Assembly: GCF_042453785.1 (NCBI RefSeq)
Contig: NC_091675.1
Span: 50,602,501-50,666,500 of the forward strand
Direction: 5' to 3'
From: Malus domestica
Lineage: Eukaryota > Streptophyta > Magnoliopsida > Rosales > Rosaceae
DNA: 64,000 nucleotides
This document shows, piece after piece, positions 20,574-32,036 of this stretch; positions within the stretch are counted from its first letter, which is position 1; the number at the start of each line of letters is the position of its first letter. A program made the position numbers and the translations under genes. The notes under the pieces were generated by a model. It ran no database searches. It saw only the letters and a list, made by a program, of their open reading frames with translations, and was not told where the DNA came from.

Positions 20574-21436
20574 CATTCCATTTTTGAAAAGCCCGTCAAG
20601 TAAGCCTATATAAGTAACAACATCAAGGCGAACTCCATACTCTATCATATCATTTAACATCGCGGTGGCTTCTTTCCATTTCCCCATCTTGGATAGATTA
20701 TTTATGAAACAATTATATGTAACCACATTAGGAGGAATACCCTTCTTTAACATCTCATCAAAAATTTCTTTGCCTATATCAAAACTCCCTTTATCACAAA
20801 AAGCACTTATAATGGTATTGTACACACTACAACATCCGCTTCCAAACCTTTTCACTTCAATTCCTCGAACAAACCCATCGCCTCATCTACTCAACAATCC
20901 TTGCAAAATCCATTGATCAAAGTGCTGTATGTCTTCACATTCGGGTCAGATTCAGACAATTCCATATCAACCAGCAACTCCGTTGCTTCTTTCAAAATTT
21001 TAGCCCTGCAAAGTCCATTTATAAGAGTGTTGTAACTAACAATATCCGGGGTTACATAATTTCTTCCCGTTACACGAAACAACTCCATTGCCTTGTTAAC
21101 CTCATCGTTAGCGCACAAACCCTTCAATGTAAGATTCAGAACATACGGACTCAACTGAAATCCACGCTTTAACAACAACCCCAATACCCTGGGTGCAAAT
21201 TCGGGGTGATGGGTGTTAACAAAACAAGCAACTAAACAACTCAATGATATAAAACTCGGACGAACACCAACATGAAACATCTTACAATAAACCCGAAAAC
21301 GCCAATTCATAATTTTTCGACTTTGTGAGAGCGTGCAAGAGCAAATTGCAGGCTGCCCCAGAAGGCAAGCTGTTTGAATCGACGGCGCGGAGGAAACCAG
21401 AAACCGCCTCTGAAACTTAAGGGTTGGACTTGCCAC

Positions 21437-21761
21437 AAAGAAACCTCAATTGGGTTTCGACACCGGAGGAAGAAGTCACAGATGGGAGTGAAGAGAAGAG
21501 CTTTGAGTAAACGCAGAAGCCATAAGAAGGAAAATTACAGCTTGGGTACAATTTAGGAAGTTGCTTTATCATCATTTTTAGTATGTAATTCGGAGGATTG
21601 GTGATGGTGGTACCTTAACCGACGTCGTCCCCGCCGTTGCTGCTTGACACTAAAAATGTTGTTGCTGGAGTTAAAGCAAGCATGCTGAGCTCCGAAAGCG
21701 CACGTACAGAGAGAGGCCTAAAAAGTTGTCTCAAACTTGAATTACGGGGCAAGCGGGCATG
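21437..21761. other. Upstream flank of the PPR pseudogene
   Basis: This short stretch between the PPR 5' end and the Harbinger element probably holds the old PPR promoter and 5' end. No TATA box, start codon in the PPR frame or other gene is convincing. Confidence 0.4.
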
Positions 21762-21764
21762 TAA

Positions 21765-23949
21765 GGCTATCTCCAACCAATGGTTGTCCAATAGGAGCCT
21801 CTGGTCCTCCAAGATTATCTAAGATATTAATATTTTAATAAATAGTATAGGGTCATATATACCTCCGTCTCAACCGAGGGTCAGAAGGTTAGAGTGCTCG
21901 TTTTAGCCATGTCATAAAAAAAACCGTCTCAATCCGAGAGCCAAATGGCCATAAGGTCAAACATAATTTATTATTTACTACAACTTAAATTCAAATCCAA
22001 CAGCTAAGTGACGTTAGCTAGCCGTTGGATTTGAATTTTTTTTTGCTATAAATAGGGTGGATATTGGGATATAATCCACACAACTTTGAATTCAATCTAT
22101 TTCAATTCAATCTCTTTCAATTCAAGTTTGCAATGAATTACAACTTTGGATCCTCTTCAGATTCCAACTGGGGGTCCTCATCCAATTCCAAAAGAGAATC
22201 AAAATGGGCGTAAATGAGATGAGAAGATGAGGAGTCTGATTAAGAAGTTCAAGTAAGGCGCAACAAACAAAACAGAGCAGGCCAACTAAGGAACAACCTC
22301 AATGGGGTGGCTCTATTGCTGGTCGCTCTTACAAACCACGAAACAGAGCGCTGACGCATGCCAATCTGATTAACAACTACTTCGACCCCAACTCGGTGTA
22401 CACAGAAAATGATTTCAGACGTCGCTTCCAGATGAGGCGTTATGTCTTCGAGCATTTACTTTGTGATGTCCAGCAGGTCAAGAAGGGCTCGTGCAAAAAT
22501 ATATGATGAGCCTAATTTGCCTTTCTATCCAAGAACTGGTAGTATCTCTATAGATGAGCACATGAGGCGCTATAGAATGATACGTTCTGGTGCCACAAAC
22601 AAGTACCTACAACAAGATCTTGTTGCACATCTTTGGGCCCAAAGAAGCATGGAGTAAGCATTACGTTTTATGTTTTTAAATGTTTTTAAAAATGTTGTTT
22701 AAGTTTCATGTTGTATAATTTTTATGTTGGTTAATGTTATTTAATGTTGTTTCATATTGTTTAATGTTGTTTCATGTTACTTAATTTAATTTAATGTTGT
22801 ATAATGGTTTAGGAAGTTATAGGATAAAAAATAGAATTTAAAAAAATATGAAACAAATTTTGTGAAATAGAAGTTATAGGAAAAAAAAATGGAATTTAAA
22901 AAAAATATGAAACAAATTTTGTAAAATAGAAGTTGTACAAAAAAAAATATGAACCAAAATTTGTAAAATATAAGTTATAGAAAAAAAGTTATAGGAAGTT
23001 ATAGAAAAAAAGGGTTTAAATTCATAAAAAAAAAAAAAAAAATTGAATACAACGGCTAGTGACTGGCTAGCCGTTGGAATTCAAATTAGTGTCGGTTAAA
23101 ACTGCTATTATATTAACATTGCTATTAGTGTCGGTTATAACCGACACTAATAATATAGTATATATTATTTCTGTCGGCTATAACCGACAGAAATAACAAA
23201 ACATTAAAAAAAAAATGGCCAGCCCTCCAGCCTTCTCCGATTCCGTGGGGCCCTCCCAGATTCCAGAGCCATCTGTCCTAGCCCTTGGTTGGAGACAGTT
23301 TTCGAGCTATTTTCGGCCCTCTGGCCATCTCTACTCCAACCGATGGTTGGCCAGATGGCTCGTTTTAGTCCTCTAGCCCTCCAAGATCCTCCAAGATATT
23401 AATATTTTAATGAACAGTACATGGCCATATTTGCCTCCGTCTCCAACCGAGGGCCAAAGGGCCAGATGGCTCGTTTTAGCCCTGTCACAAAAAATCGTTT
23501 CCAACCGAGGGCCATATGGCCAAACATAATTTATTATTTAAATTTAAAAATAACAACTTAAATTTAAAAACTATAACTTATATTGAAAAACTACAACTAC
23601 AATTTAAACTACAAATTAAATTTAAAGGAATGGTGAATGAATGGTTTAGGTATTTATAGGAAAAAAAATAGAATTTTTAAGAATTAAAAAAAAAGGCCCA
23701 AAAAACCTTTTAAAAAAAAATCCAACGGTAACTGGCGCCAGCTAGCCGTTGGATTCAAATTTTAGTTTAAGCATTCCTGTCGGTTATAACCAACAAGAAA
23801 GATGATTTTTCTGGCCAGCCCTCTAGCCCTCTCCGATTCTGTGGGGCCCTCTCAGATTTCACAGCCCTCTGGCCTAACCCTCGGTTGGAGACGGTTTTCA
23901 GGCTATTTTCGACCTTCTGGCCCTCTAGACCCTTCGGTTGGAGATGGCC
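21765..23949 (+). mobile_element. Compound PIF/Harbinger-type element (two copies head to tail)
   Basis: The outer ends GGCTATCTCCAACC and GGTTGGAGATGGCC are inverted repeats flanked by TAA (21762-21764 and 23950-23952). Internally, a second 5' end (GGCCATCTCTACTCCAACCG) starts at about 23321, directly after a truncated 3' end (CGGCCCTCTGGCC). Two related elements are therefore joined. The first holds transposase remnants; the second is a short deletion derivative. Both share GATATTAATATTTTAAT, GCTAGCCGTTGGA and CTGTCGGTTATAACC-type words. A third copy in reverse orientation is at 27333-28064. Confidence 0.82.
22133..22657 (+). pseudogene. HARBI1-like transposase remnant, N- and C-terminal parts fused
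   Basis: Frame pieces read MNYNFGSSSDSNWGSSS, then SYKPRNRALTHANLINNYFD and FRRRFQMRRYVFEHLLCDVQ (about 22320-22475), as at the start of plant HARBI1/PIF transposases. After about 22480 the text jumps to DEPNLPFYPRTGSISIDEHM and NKYLQQDLVAHLWAQRSME, which ends with a stop. This resembles the C-terminal tail of the same family. The catalytic DDE domain in between is missing, so the copy is an internal deletion derivative. Frameshifts and stops also occur in the first part. Confidence 0.65.
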
Positions 23950-23952
23950 TAA

Positions 23953-24226
23953 GCTTTTCGGTCAAGGGCAGCTACGACAAGTTCTGACAACTCAAGTGGT
24001 TGTAAAGTCTCCAAACTCCTATCCTTGGAGACTTGTAGAGCCACTTGCTAGAACTTGTCATAGCTACTTGGGGTTCGAGTATAGGGTTTGTACTTAAGGT
24101 TCACTCACTCACTTCTTGTTGGAGTGGAAAATTTCGGGTATTTCAATTTTCCACCAACGAGTAATCTTGAACATATTAAGAAGCTTAAGACATCATCTTC
24201 GATTGCCATCAATGAGGGAGGAGGGG
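23953..24226. other. Non-coding, interrupted older repeat (left part)
   Basis: This probably belongs with 26535-26880. Together they look like one older sequence that the solo LTR at 24227-26529 has split. No coding potential was seen. Confidence 0.35.
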
Positions 24227-26529
24227 TGACACACCCCGATCCCAATGTCTGAAGGACAACATGATGGCCATGTGCTGGTCAATACCTGAGGGTGACGCAA
24301 ACCATATCATTTAATGCATATGCTGAGAACATGTAAAACATGCATATAATTTTTGTGTGTAACCACGCAAAGTAATATCAAAATGCAAAATTTAACAAAA
24401 TAATAGTAATAAGGTACATGTCACTAAACCAAAGGAGAATATTCAACTGCCAACATTGAAAAAGTGATAATGCATGAACATGTTCAGAGCATACTACTAA
24501 GTCGAAATACAAGTAGAAGGGATATTAGAAAGTGCGATTACAAGAGATGTCCTACGCAGACAAGAGGACACAAATTCATTGATATGTGAATGCCTCATAG
24601 CTCAGATCGTATGCCTTGTTCCTAGGTCCTAAGGGGGCTCAAAAACAAAACATGAGTGTACCAAGTTTATATATAAGTAATACTAAATCACTTTCTCTTC
24701 AAATGTACTAGCCCCCAGTTTTAGAAAACCCATATAGCATAATAAGTAATAGGTTTTCCGAAAACCCTAGCATGCCATAAAACCTTCGTAAAACATATAT
24801 CATAAAAAGTGTGCTAAGTAGTGATATCATAATTGCCAAAAGGCACATCCATTGCCCGCTCGAAGGCACATACATCGCCTGCCCGAAGGCACCTACATCA
24901 CATGCCCAAAGGCACTACATCGCCTGCCCGAAGTCACATTGTATGAATATCCACTAAGTAAGCGCATAAAATCATGAACATAATCTTTCCAAAATATATA
25001 TCATTGGAGCTCAATAGCTCAAACATCATATCCTAAATCCATGTTCATAAATATTTCAGTAAACGTAAATTTGATAAAGCATGATATTGCATAAAAGCAT
25101 AAATCCGATAACTCAATAAGTTTTCATAAAATGTAGTCATAAAATCATGCTTTTCATGTATGCATTTCTAGTAATAAAAAACATACATTTTGAAAGAGGT
25201 CCACTCACCAATACTCCGTCACCGAAGAGCCGTTCAAACTAGAGAAGCCAGGGTTGCCACTAACAAACGCATCTAACCATATAAAAGGACTACTTAGTAA
25301 AAATATATTAAAATGATTGAATTTGGGAAAATGGAGCGCGGATTTGGAATCAGGACGTCGAAATTAGTCTAAGAGGGGTCCCGGCCAAAACCCGAAAAAA
25401 GTCAACCAAAAGTCAACATTGATGGTCAACGGTTGACTCAACCAAGCCGAGCTGAGCCGACCCGAGCCACCGGAGCTCACTAGAAACTGAAATTTTTGGC
25501 AAGAAGTTTGGGCAAAATTCAAAGCTTCGTAACTTCGTTGTTTCATAACAAAATTCGACCCATAATATATTAAAACGAAGCTAGAGAAGTGTAGAACAGG
25601 ATTAAACCTGTTTGGAATTCAAAAAGCCTGCAAAGTGTTAGAGGTTGCCAGAAACTGTAGAAAGTTCAAATGGATATAACTTCTTCAATACTCAACTAAA
25701 TAGAGTGATTTAAAAACAAAAGTCATACATCTCGACGGGACGAAGAGAATGGTACCTTTTCAATGGCTAAATAGTCATAGTTTGGCCAAAAAATGGCTTG
25801 AAAGTGGGCTGTCTCGCTGGAAAACTGGGGAAGGTTTCCCCAAGGGTTTGCTACGTCTAAACATTACCAAAACTTCTCTAAACTACTCCCAAACATACAC
25901 TAAGACATGATCTACAAGTTTTGGATGAGGCTTACCTTTGCCGAAGAAGGCAAGAATTCACTGGAGAAACTCGGTGAACAGTGATGATGCCGAGAGGAAA
26001 AGAGGGGTTTAGGGGGTTTCATCCTTGTTCTGGGTTCGTGGGTTCACCTAGAAGGGGGGGGGGTGGTGTCTTTCTTGTTGTTGTTGTTGTGTTGTGTTAT
26101 TTGTGTGTGTGTGTGCGCGCCCTTGGGGAGGGCAGTTTCAGAGAAAGATAGAGATGAAAGTTTAGAAATGGAGTGAATTGATAGAAAAAAAGAAAAATAG
26201 GGGGGTTCACACGGGAAGGGATAGGGCCGAAGGACAAAGGACAAAGAGTGGGTTCCAGTGGCTTACAAAATAAGACTACTAAAGACGAAATGTGAAATAT
26301 CTTCCAAACGTTTTGAAAATCGTAAAAACTTCATTCTAGTTCCAAATTCGAATTCACTAGCGTCCAAACGTTTGTGGCGTCAAGTACAAAAAGAATAAAT
26401 TAAGAAAATTAGTCATATGCGTCACGACGAGATGGTCAACAAAAGTCAACGTTCATGCTACAAGAGGCAATTTGGTAAATTCACGCATTTAATAATACAA
26501 ATACGTAAATATTAAGACGGGGTATCACA
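24227..26529 (-). mobile_element. Solo LTR, 2.3 kb, chromovirus-like (Tekay/Del type) ends
   Basis: On the minus strand it starts TGTGATACCCCGTC and ends GGGGTGTGTCA, the TGTRACACCCC-type ends typical of Tekay/Del LTRs. The flanks AGGGG (24222-24226) and AGGGA (26530-26534) match at 4 of 5 bases. There are no internal PBS, PPT or pol domains. It contains a short tandem repeat at 24836-24945 and GT/GC-rich simple sequence near 26100. Confidence 0.7.
24836..24945. repeat. ~24-bp tandem repeat in the solo LTR, about 4 copies
   Basis: The phrase GAAGGCACATACATCGCCTG and its variants recur at roughly 24-bp steps. Confidence 0.75.
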
Positions 26530-26534
26530 AGGGA

Positions 26535-26880
26535 GATTTGCAAGAAAACACTCCAGCACTCAAGTCAGTCTTTGTTCAGGATGCTTATAAAATTTAGAAC
26601 GATCGCATACTTCCTTTTCTCCTCCTCTTGTTTTGGTGGGATCCTAAACTTTTTATAGGCAGAAAAGGCTTGGCTCCAAGTCTCATTATCTCACTTCAAG
26701 TTCCTTAGTAGTGGTTGATTCATGTTGCTTTATTTAAGCCCCACTCTCCTAATTTAGGATGCATGGGAAATGACTAGTTACTTGACCCTTAATATTTACA
26801 CCCACACTTCTCACACATAATATATCTAGTTAACGATCTAGAAAAACTCTGATGCCATGTTAAAGTACACGTCATTGCCA
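26535..26880 (-). other. Possible Ty1/Copia remnant with PBS-like site
   Basis: On the minus strand TGGCATCAGAG (26847-26857) closely matches the initiator-Met PBS (TGGTATCAGAG) of plant Copia elements. It directly follows a potential LTR end (CTTTAACA). A TATAAA-like word lies near 26655. No pol domain or second LTR was found, so this is tentative. Confidence 0.3.
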
Positions 26881-27329
26881 TTATAAATTATATATTTATC
26901 TCTCTCTTACCAAACTACTATATAGCATAAAATTAATCAAGTATAATGAGTCACTACTCATTTTGTTAAGTTTGAAAATCCTTTAAGTTAGTTTCTTGGA
27001 GAAGATTTTTATGGGTTTAGCTCTTTAAACTAGTATTCCAAGAGATATGTTCTAATGTAGACATTTTTACACTCTTCAAGGCTTTTAAGACTCCCTATTA
27101 ATTTTATGAAAAAAAAAAAAGAACTTTCACGAGTCTATGTATACTATTAGTCACTTGGTTATATTCTATTTGAAACGAAAACTACATTAGTGTGAACGTA
27201 ACCTAACCTAACTTAGAGTTGCCCAACTTTTGACATAAAATTAGAAAAGGGGCCAATCCTTTACCAAATGATTTTGGCTAAAACCCTGTCTCTATTATTG
27301 TTAATAAGCCGTCTCGATAGAGTTGAGAA
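26881..27329. other. AT-rich sequence, nothing recognised
   Basis: No gene or clear repeat was found. If the PBS-like site at 26847-26857 is real, this could include the matching LTR. Confidence 0.35.
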
Positions 27330-27332
27330 TAA

Positions 27333-28064
27333 AGCCATCTCTAACCGAAGGGTTGAAAAACGCTCGAAAACCGTCTCCAATCAAGAGTTAGGCCAGAAGG
27401 CTCATGGGGCCCACATAATCTAAAAGGGCCAAAGGGCGAACCGGCTGGCCACTTTCAGCCAGCCAACCCGCTAGCTAGCCAAATTTCAATTTTTTTTTTT
27501 TTTGTTCTTTTCCATTGCCCAGCCCACTTTAGGGTTTAGAGCTTAGTTTTTTATATGGTCCCAACCCACTTTTTGTTTTTAAGGAAAACTAATGAAAATG
27601 GTTTGAAAACTTTGATTGTTAACGAAAAGAACAAAAAGGTGTTGTAAGTGGATAGTATTAGGATTGACTTTTTAAAGTAAAAATGTGGTTTTTTGTTAAA
27701 GTGAAAAGTACCAAGAGTTTTTTGTTAAAGTTCCCTTGTTTTTATGCCCAACAACTTTTTTTTTTTTAATTTCTAATTTTTTCCTACACCATTTCTCACA
27801 TATTTTTCACTATTCCATATTATCTTACTTCATTTTATTTTAATTCTTCACATTTCATACTATAGCCATTTGGTCCTCGGTTAAAGACGATTAATTTGTG
27901 ACAGGGCTAAAACGAGCCCTATGGCCCTTTGACTCTTGGTTGGAGATGGTAAGGAATATGAATCTGCACTTTTCATTAAAATATTAATTTATTGGACGAC
28001 GATAGGGCTAAAACGACGATAGGGCTAAAACGAGTCTCTGATCGGCATTCGGTTCGAGATGACC
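27333..28064 (-). mobile_element. PIF/Harbinger-type MITE, third copy of the family at 21765
   Basis: The ends AGCCATCTCTAACCGAAGG and CATTCGGTTCGAGATGACC are inverted repeats flanked by TAA (27330-27332 and 28065-28067). Internal words (GAAAACCGTCTCC, GGGCTAAAACGAG) match the reverse complement of the copies at 21765-23949. It ends 125 bp upstream of the start codon of the next gene. Confidence 0.78.
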
Positions 28065-28189
28065 TAATGTATTCCTGATGGGCGAACAGAGCACAACTGC
28101 ACCCACATCCAAACACGACCCCTATCTATAACACGCTCCTTCTCCTCATCCTCAGGCTGTTCGCCAGGAAAGTACAGCGACCGTCGAAC

Positions 28190-30161
28190 ATGTCGAAGTC
28201 GAAGAAGCAGTTGATGTCTTCAGCTCCGTGGAGGGTGGAAGAAGAGGCGGAGGATGAATTCCCAGAAGGGAAGCTTAAGGTGACGAGTCAGCCAGGGTCG
28301 ACTCCAACCATGCACGTCCCTCGCAAGAAAACCAAGCGCTCTCAGGACCAAGACGATCAAGATTCTCTCACGGAGATCGATCCTGAGCTCCGCTACAGCT
28401 TCCAGCGCAACTTTCAGGTCCTTTTAAGTTTACCCAGTTCGCAATTTCATCAGTTCTTGCTGTTGCGCTCTCAGACTCAAGAGTATCATTTAATTTGGTT
28501 GTTTTTGTTTATTTTTTGGAATTATCAAATTTGGCACATAAAAATGTGTTTATTTAAATATCAAATTGGCAATTTGTTTGGTTATCCTGCAGTTAATTGC
28601 TAATATCAGTTTAGTTTCTTGCCTTAGCCTAATATGATTCTGAAGATTTTGGGTTTTCTACTTTTCTGGGTTGTGCGTGATTACTGTGTTTTGATTAATT
28701 TTCTATCTAAATTTGGTTGTCAGTAGTTGCTTTACGCATGAGATTTTGTGAGAATCACAGCCATTTGCTTGCAAAGTTCTTGACAAATTTTGTAGTTGTA
28801 CGCCTCAAATGCTTGAGCAAAAGGGGTTACAAGAAATGAGTTACGAGTGGCGCATCTTGGGTAGATTAACGATGTAGCTTATAGCTCATAAGTCATACTG
28901 TTATACATATATCTCATATTGGCTGTTTGATGTACTTTATTTACATGTATTCACATGGCCCCTCATGTTCCCGTGCATACTTAATAACTCTGTTGGTGGT
29001 ATGCACGGAGAACTGGGGCATGGCCTGCCAAAACCAGATTTCAGTAAACCCCTTCTGCCACTGTTTCAGAAGCATTTGAGTTCTTTCTTGACCGATTCGT
29101 GTTCTTTAGTTTCATTTAGTTACTAAATCTGGAAGCAAGACATGGCAATAGTATGCAAGTAGGATGGTAAAACTTGGACTTGTTGGAACCACCTAGGTAC
29201 TGGTCTACTGGCATGCCTCTCCAACTCTGTACTAGAGTCCCCGATTAAAACCCCCTTTCCTGAAGCTAAGGGACAAAGAAAATAAGAAGATGACTTTACT
29301 AGTGTTTCTGGCTCGTTTAAGTAATTTAGAAGACAGTCCAAGCTAACTATGGTCTTCATGTTGAATTGACTATCTAGCTGCTTTCGTTCAGTTATGTTTT
29401 GTAGATTATTTGCTTTTACATCATTATTTGCTTGGTTCTCTATGATTATCTATTTGGCATATAATTTCCATGTTCCATTTCATTTTTGTGTCTAGCATCT
29501 ACATCTAAAATTTATTCTTTGATAATTTTATGCCTGACAAATTCGTTTTGCAGTTCCTTCAACGGGTGTTCAGCATTGATACTGTCGTGAAACCTCTTCC
29601 TCCCGCCATGGCATACAATGTCTCCCGCAACTTGAACTTCTTCACTCGTATTTTCACACAGTTCTTTGGTACGTATATCTGCTTACACTTTGTGGGTACC
29701 GACACTGAGTTGATGAAATATTAAGCATAAATAACAAAATCTGGGATCCTGCCCTCAACCCATTGTTTCTGTGAATGAAGTGGCAATGCTATAGCTATGC
29801 TTATATACTACGAGTACTAGAAGCGTGATAACTGTTTATATCTTATTATACTACAGTGAGAGAGATTTTATTTTGCCATGGTTCATTTACATTCCAATAT
29901 CTGAGGGGAAGCTTTCCTGCTCACGATCGGCCTGAAAACCTCAGAACCAAAGTCAAGAGTCAAAATTTTCGTGGATATGCGTACATATTACGCATGATCT
30001 CTTTACTTAGAAGCCAGTTAATTGAAAACTTGGACATATGATAAACCTGACATTATAATCTGGTTAATTTGGTTTCTTGTATTGCAGATCCTGAAGGTAT
30101 TGCAAATGCGCAAAAATCACTTGGGCTAGGACAGGAAGAAAAAGTTCGTAAAGTTCGTTGA
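28190..30161 (+). CDS. Small conserved plant protein of unknown function (138 aa, 3 exons)
   Basis: Exons are 28190-28417, 29554-29668 and 30088-30161, with GT-AG introns and phases that add to 139 codons including TGA at 30159-30161. The start ATG (MSKSKKQLMSSAPWR) is the first after a short leader. The N-terminal half is charged and probably disordered (EEEAEDEFPEG, KKTKRSQDQDDQD). The C-terminal half is compact and looks conserved (TEIDPELRYSFQRNF, PPAMAYNVSRNLNFFTRIFT, then FFDPEGIANAQKSLGLGQ). No signal peptide or membrane segment is seen. I recall similar plant proteins annotated only as hypothetical. No domain name can be given. The proximal promoter is squeezed between the ATG and a Harbinger MITE 125 bp upstream. 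Confidence 0.8.
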
Positions 30162-31143
30162 TGCATGTTGAGGAATATAGAGTTGAGTAATAAACATTTT
30201 GTAATTCTAGTTTTGACTGTGTTTAGCTTGAATGTTGTCCATGACCATGATGGTATATTGTCTCTAAATATTGGGAAATTTGATCTCACAATTTAAATGG
30301 CAACACATCTTTGTCGCGAAGTCTGTCTCGAAAAAAGGAAGAAAAATCTATTTGCTTGCTATCATGGAGGAGTATGGGGAAAGGGCATTTCATTTGTTGA
30401 TGCATATATGGATTATGGAGGCACAATACTCGTACAATATCTTTCTCTCGGGTTCCATTTTACGTACAATTGTAGCCTCATACCACTTGATGTGTCATTG
30501 CTTGTGATCAAAGGATGAATATGTATTATATAGGGTTATCAACCCTTAGAAATAACATATCACATTTGAGATGGCGTCGTTTGTCAAAAGATGATTTGAG
30601 GTCTTTACCAGCAACAACACAATCTTATCCACTAAGCGGGGTCTATTGTACGAATGAGGCGAATTTGAAACATGGTTCAATCATCCAAACCGTTCTCATT
30701 TAAAAATCATCATAGTAAACTATATCACAAAAGTTCTGATGTGGTTAGTAATGAAACCATCATTTATAAGTAGTAACGTATTTTGTCAAATTTCCGATGT
30801 GGATCTACGCCGCTTTAAACAATGGTGCAGGTTTTGAAGTGATAGACGAGGTGTTATGGAGTAGGAAGGAACAATGGGCAGATAACTTGTCTACCTCTTC
30901 AGCAAGCTTGTAGGGATCGCACGTAGTACTTGTTTTTAGGGTACCTTCTATCCAACGGAGGCTGCAAACATTATGATGGGCAAGGCATCTTATAGTGGTT
31001 CCAATACACGATCATATGCTTACCCAATCAACATTCAACAACGGGCTATCCTATGAAAGCCAAGACAATACAAAGCTTTTGGAACTTCTTGCATGCAACA
31101 ACCTCATCACTGATTGATTCCTTATGAATTGTAAATTTCTTTT
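30162..31143. other. 3' flank and intergenic sequence, nothing recognised
   Basis: The first ~100 bp may be the 3' UTR of the small conserved gene. The rest shows no coding exon or known repeat. Confidence 0.4.
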
Positions 31144-31646
31144 AGAGTAAATTGTAGTAATAGTCACTCAACTTTAATCAAATTGGAGCCTCAACAAAAG
31201 ATCCATTACCATTGGTCCCTCAACTCATCAAAATGTGTAGTTATGGTCATTTTCGTCAACTTCGTTAGAATTTTATCAAAAGAAGTTATGTTGGAAGGAC
31301 CGTTGGAATGACCATTGCTACAATTGGGATCCCTCAACTCATCAAAACGTGTAAATATAGTCTTCTTCGCCAACTTCATCAGAATTTTGTCAAAATGAGT
31401 TATGTTGGAAGGACTATTGCTACAATTGGTTTAAAATTGAGGGACCATTGTTCTAATTGGGTTAAAGTTGAGAGACCATTTCTCTAGTTGGATTAAACTT
31501 GAGAGACCAATGGTAATGAATTTTTAGTTGAGGGATCATAGTTGCATGTTTTGATAAGTTGAGGGACCAATGGTAATAGATTTTTAGTTGAGGTACTATT
31601 GCTCTAATTGAGTTAAAGTAAAGGGACCATTGCTACAATTTACTCT
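31144..31646. mobile_element. MITE with AGAGTAAATTGTAG termini
   Basis: The left end AGAGTAAATTGTAGTAATAG is matched by the inverted right end, CATTGCTACAATTTACTCT. Inside, the phrases GGGACCAATGGTAATxxATT and AGTTGAGGGAC repeat in both orientations. Length is 503 bp. The target duplication is unclear (T-rich on both sides), so the superfamily is not assigned. Confidence 0.6.
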
Positions 31647-31814
31647 TTGTTTGATGGTTTTTTTTTTTTTTTTTGTCAAAATAAAAATAGAATAGATATA
31701 ATGTGAAGAAAGTTGAAATTTCACTGTAAAACTAATTGACTTTTGATGCTTTTTAGCTATTAGCTAATTTAATAATGTTAATAAATATTTTTCTATTTCA
31801 GTAATTTTTGCTTG

Positions 31815-32036
31815 TGCTTACTGATGCTCCAGTTAGAAGATGCGATTACGAGACAGAAGTTCAGGGCCGAAGGGGTAGAAGAAGACCTAGGAAGACTTTG
31901 GAAGAGACTCTAATAAAAGATTTAGAGTACTTAAATCTAACGAAAGACGTGACACATAACCAAGCACAATGGTGTTCTAGGATTCATATAGCCGATCTCA
32001 CTTAGTGGAAAAATGCTTTATTGTTGTTGTTGTAGT
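31815..32036 (+). mobile_element. 3' end of an RTE-like LINE (fragment)
   Basis: The 31808-32005 frame reads PVRRCDYETEVQGRRGRRRP, then KTLEETLIKDLEYL and NQAQWCSRIHIADLT. This is the well-known C-terminal tail of plant RTE/LINE reverse transcriptases. It ends in a TTGTTGTTGTTG tract, the tail type of RTE elements. The 5' part is absent. Confidence 0.72.

Larger units (their letters stand above)
2062..21436 (-). pseudogene. P-class pentatricopeptide repeat (PPR) protein gene, broken by two retroelements
   Basis: Fragments on the minus strand run 21436-20574, 4517-4241 and 2993-2062. They read as one P-class PPR protein with repeated motifs such as VVTYNCFINNLSKMGKW and VTYNVMIDGLCKKG. P-class PPR proteins bind organelle RNA one base per repeat. 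The coding sequence runs straight across both insertions once each element and one target duplication are ignored (LFKNGM/DTKAMELF, and EPDVI/TYDILING). Lesions beyond the insertions: TGA at 20891-20893, another TGA about 40 bp further on, a 2-bp frameshift near 20845, a 26-bp tandem duplication at 2601-2652 and a frameshift near 2425. No ATG opens the frame at 21436; the first in-frame ATG is at 21310. From memory it resembles Arabidopsis At4g28010; this was not verified. It is clearly non-functional. Confidence 0.9.

Noticed and set aside
26044..26244. Minus-strand frame near the GT repeat at 26100
   Set aside because: It is derived from simple sequence within the solo LTR. No conserved features.
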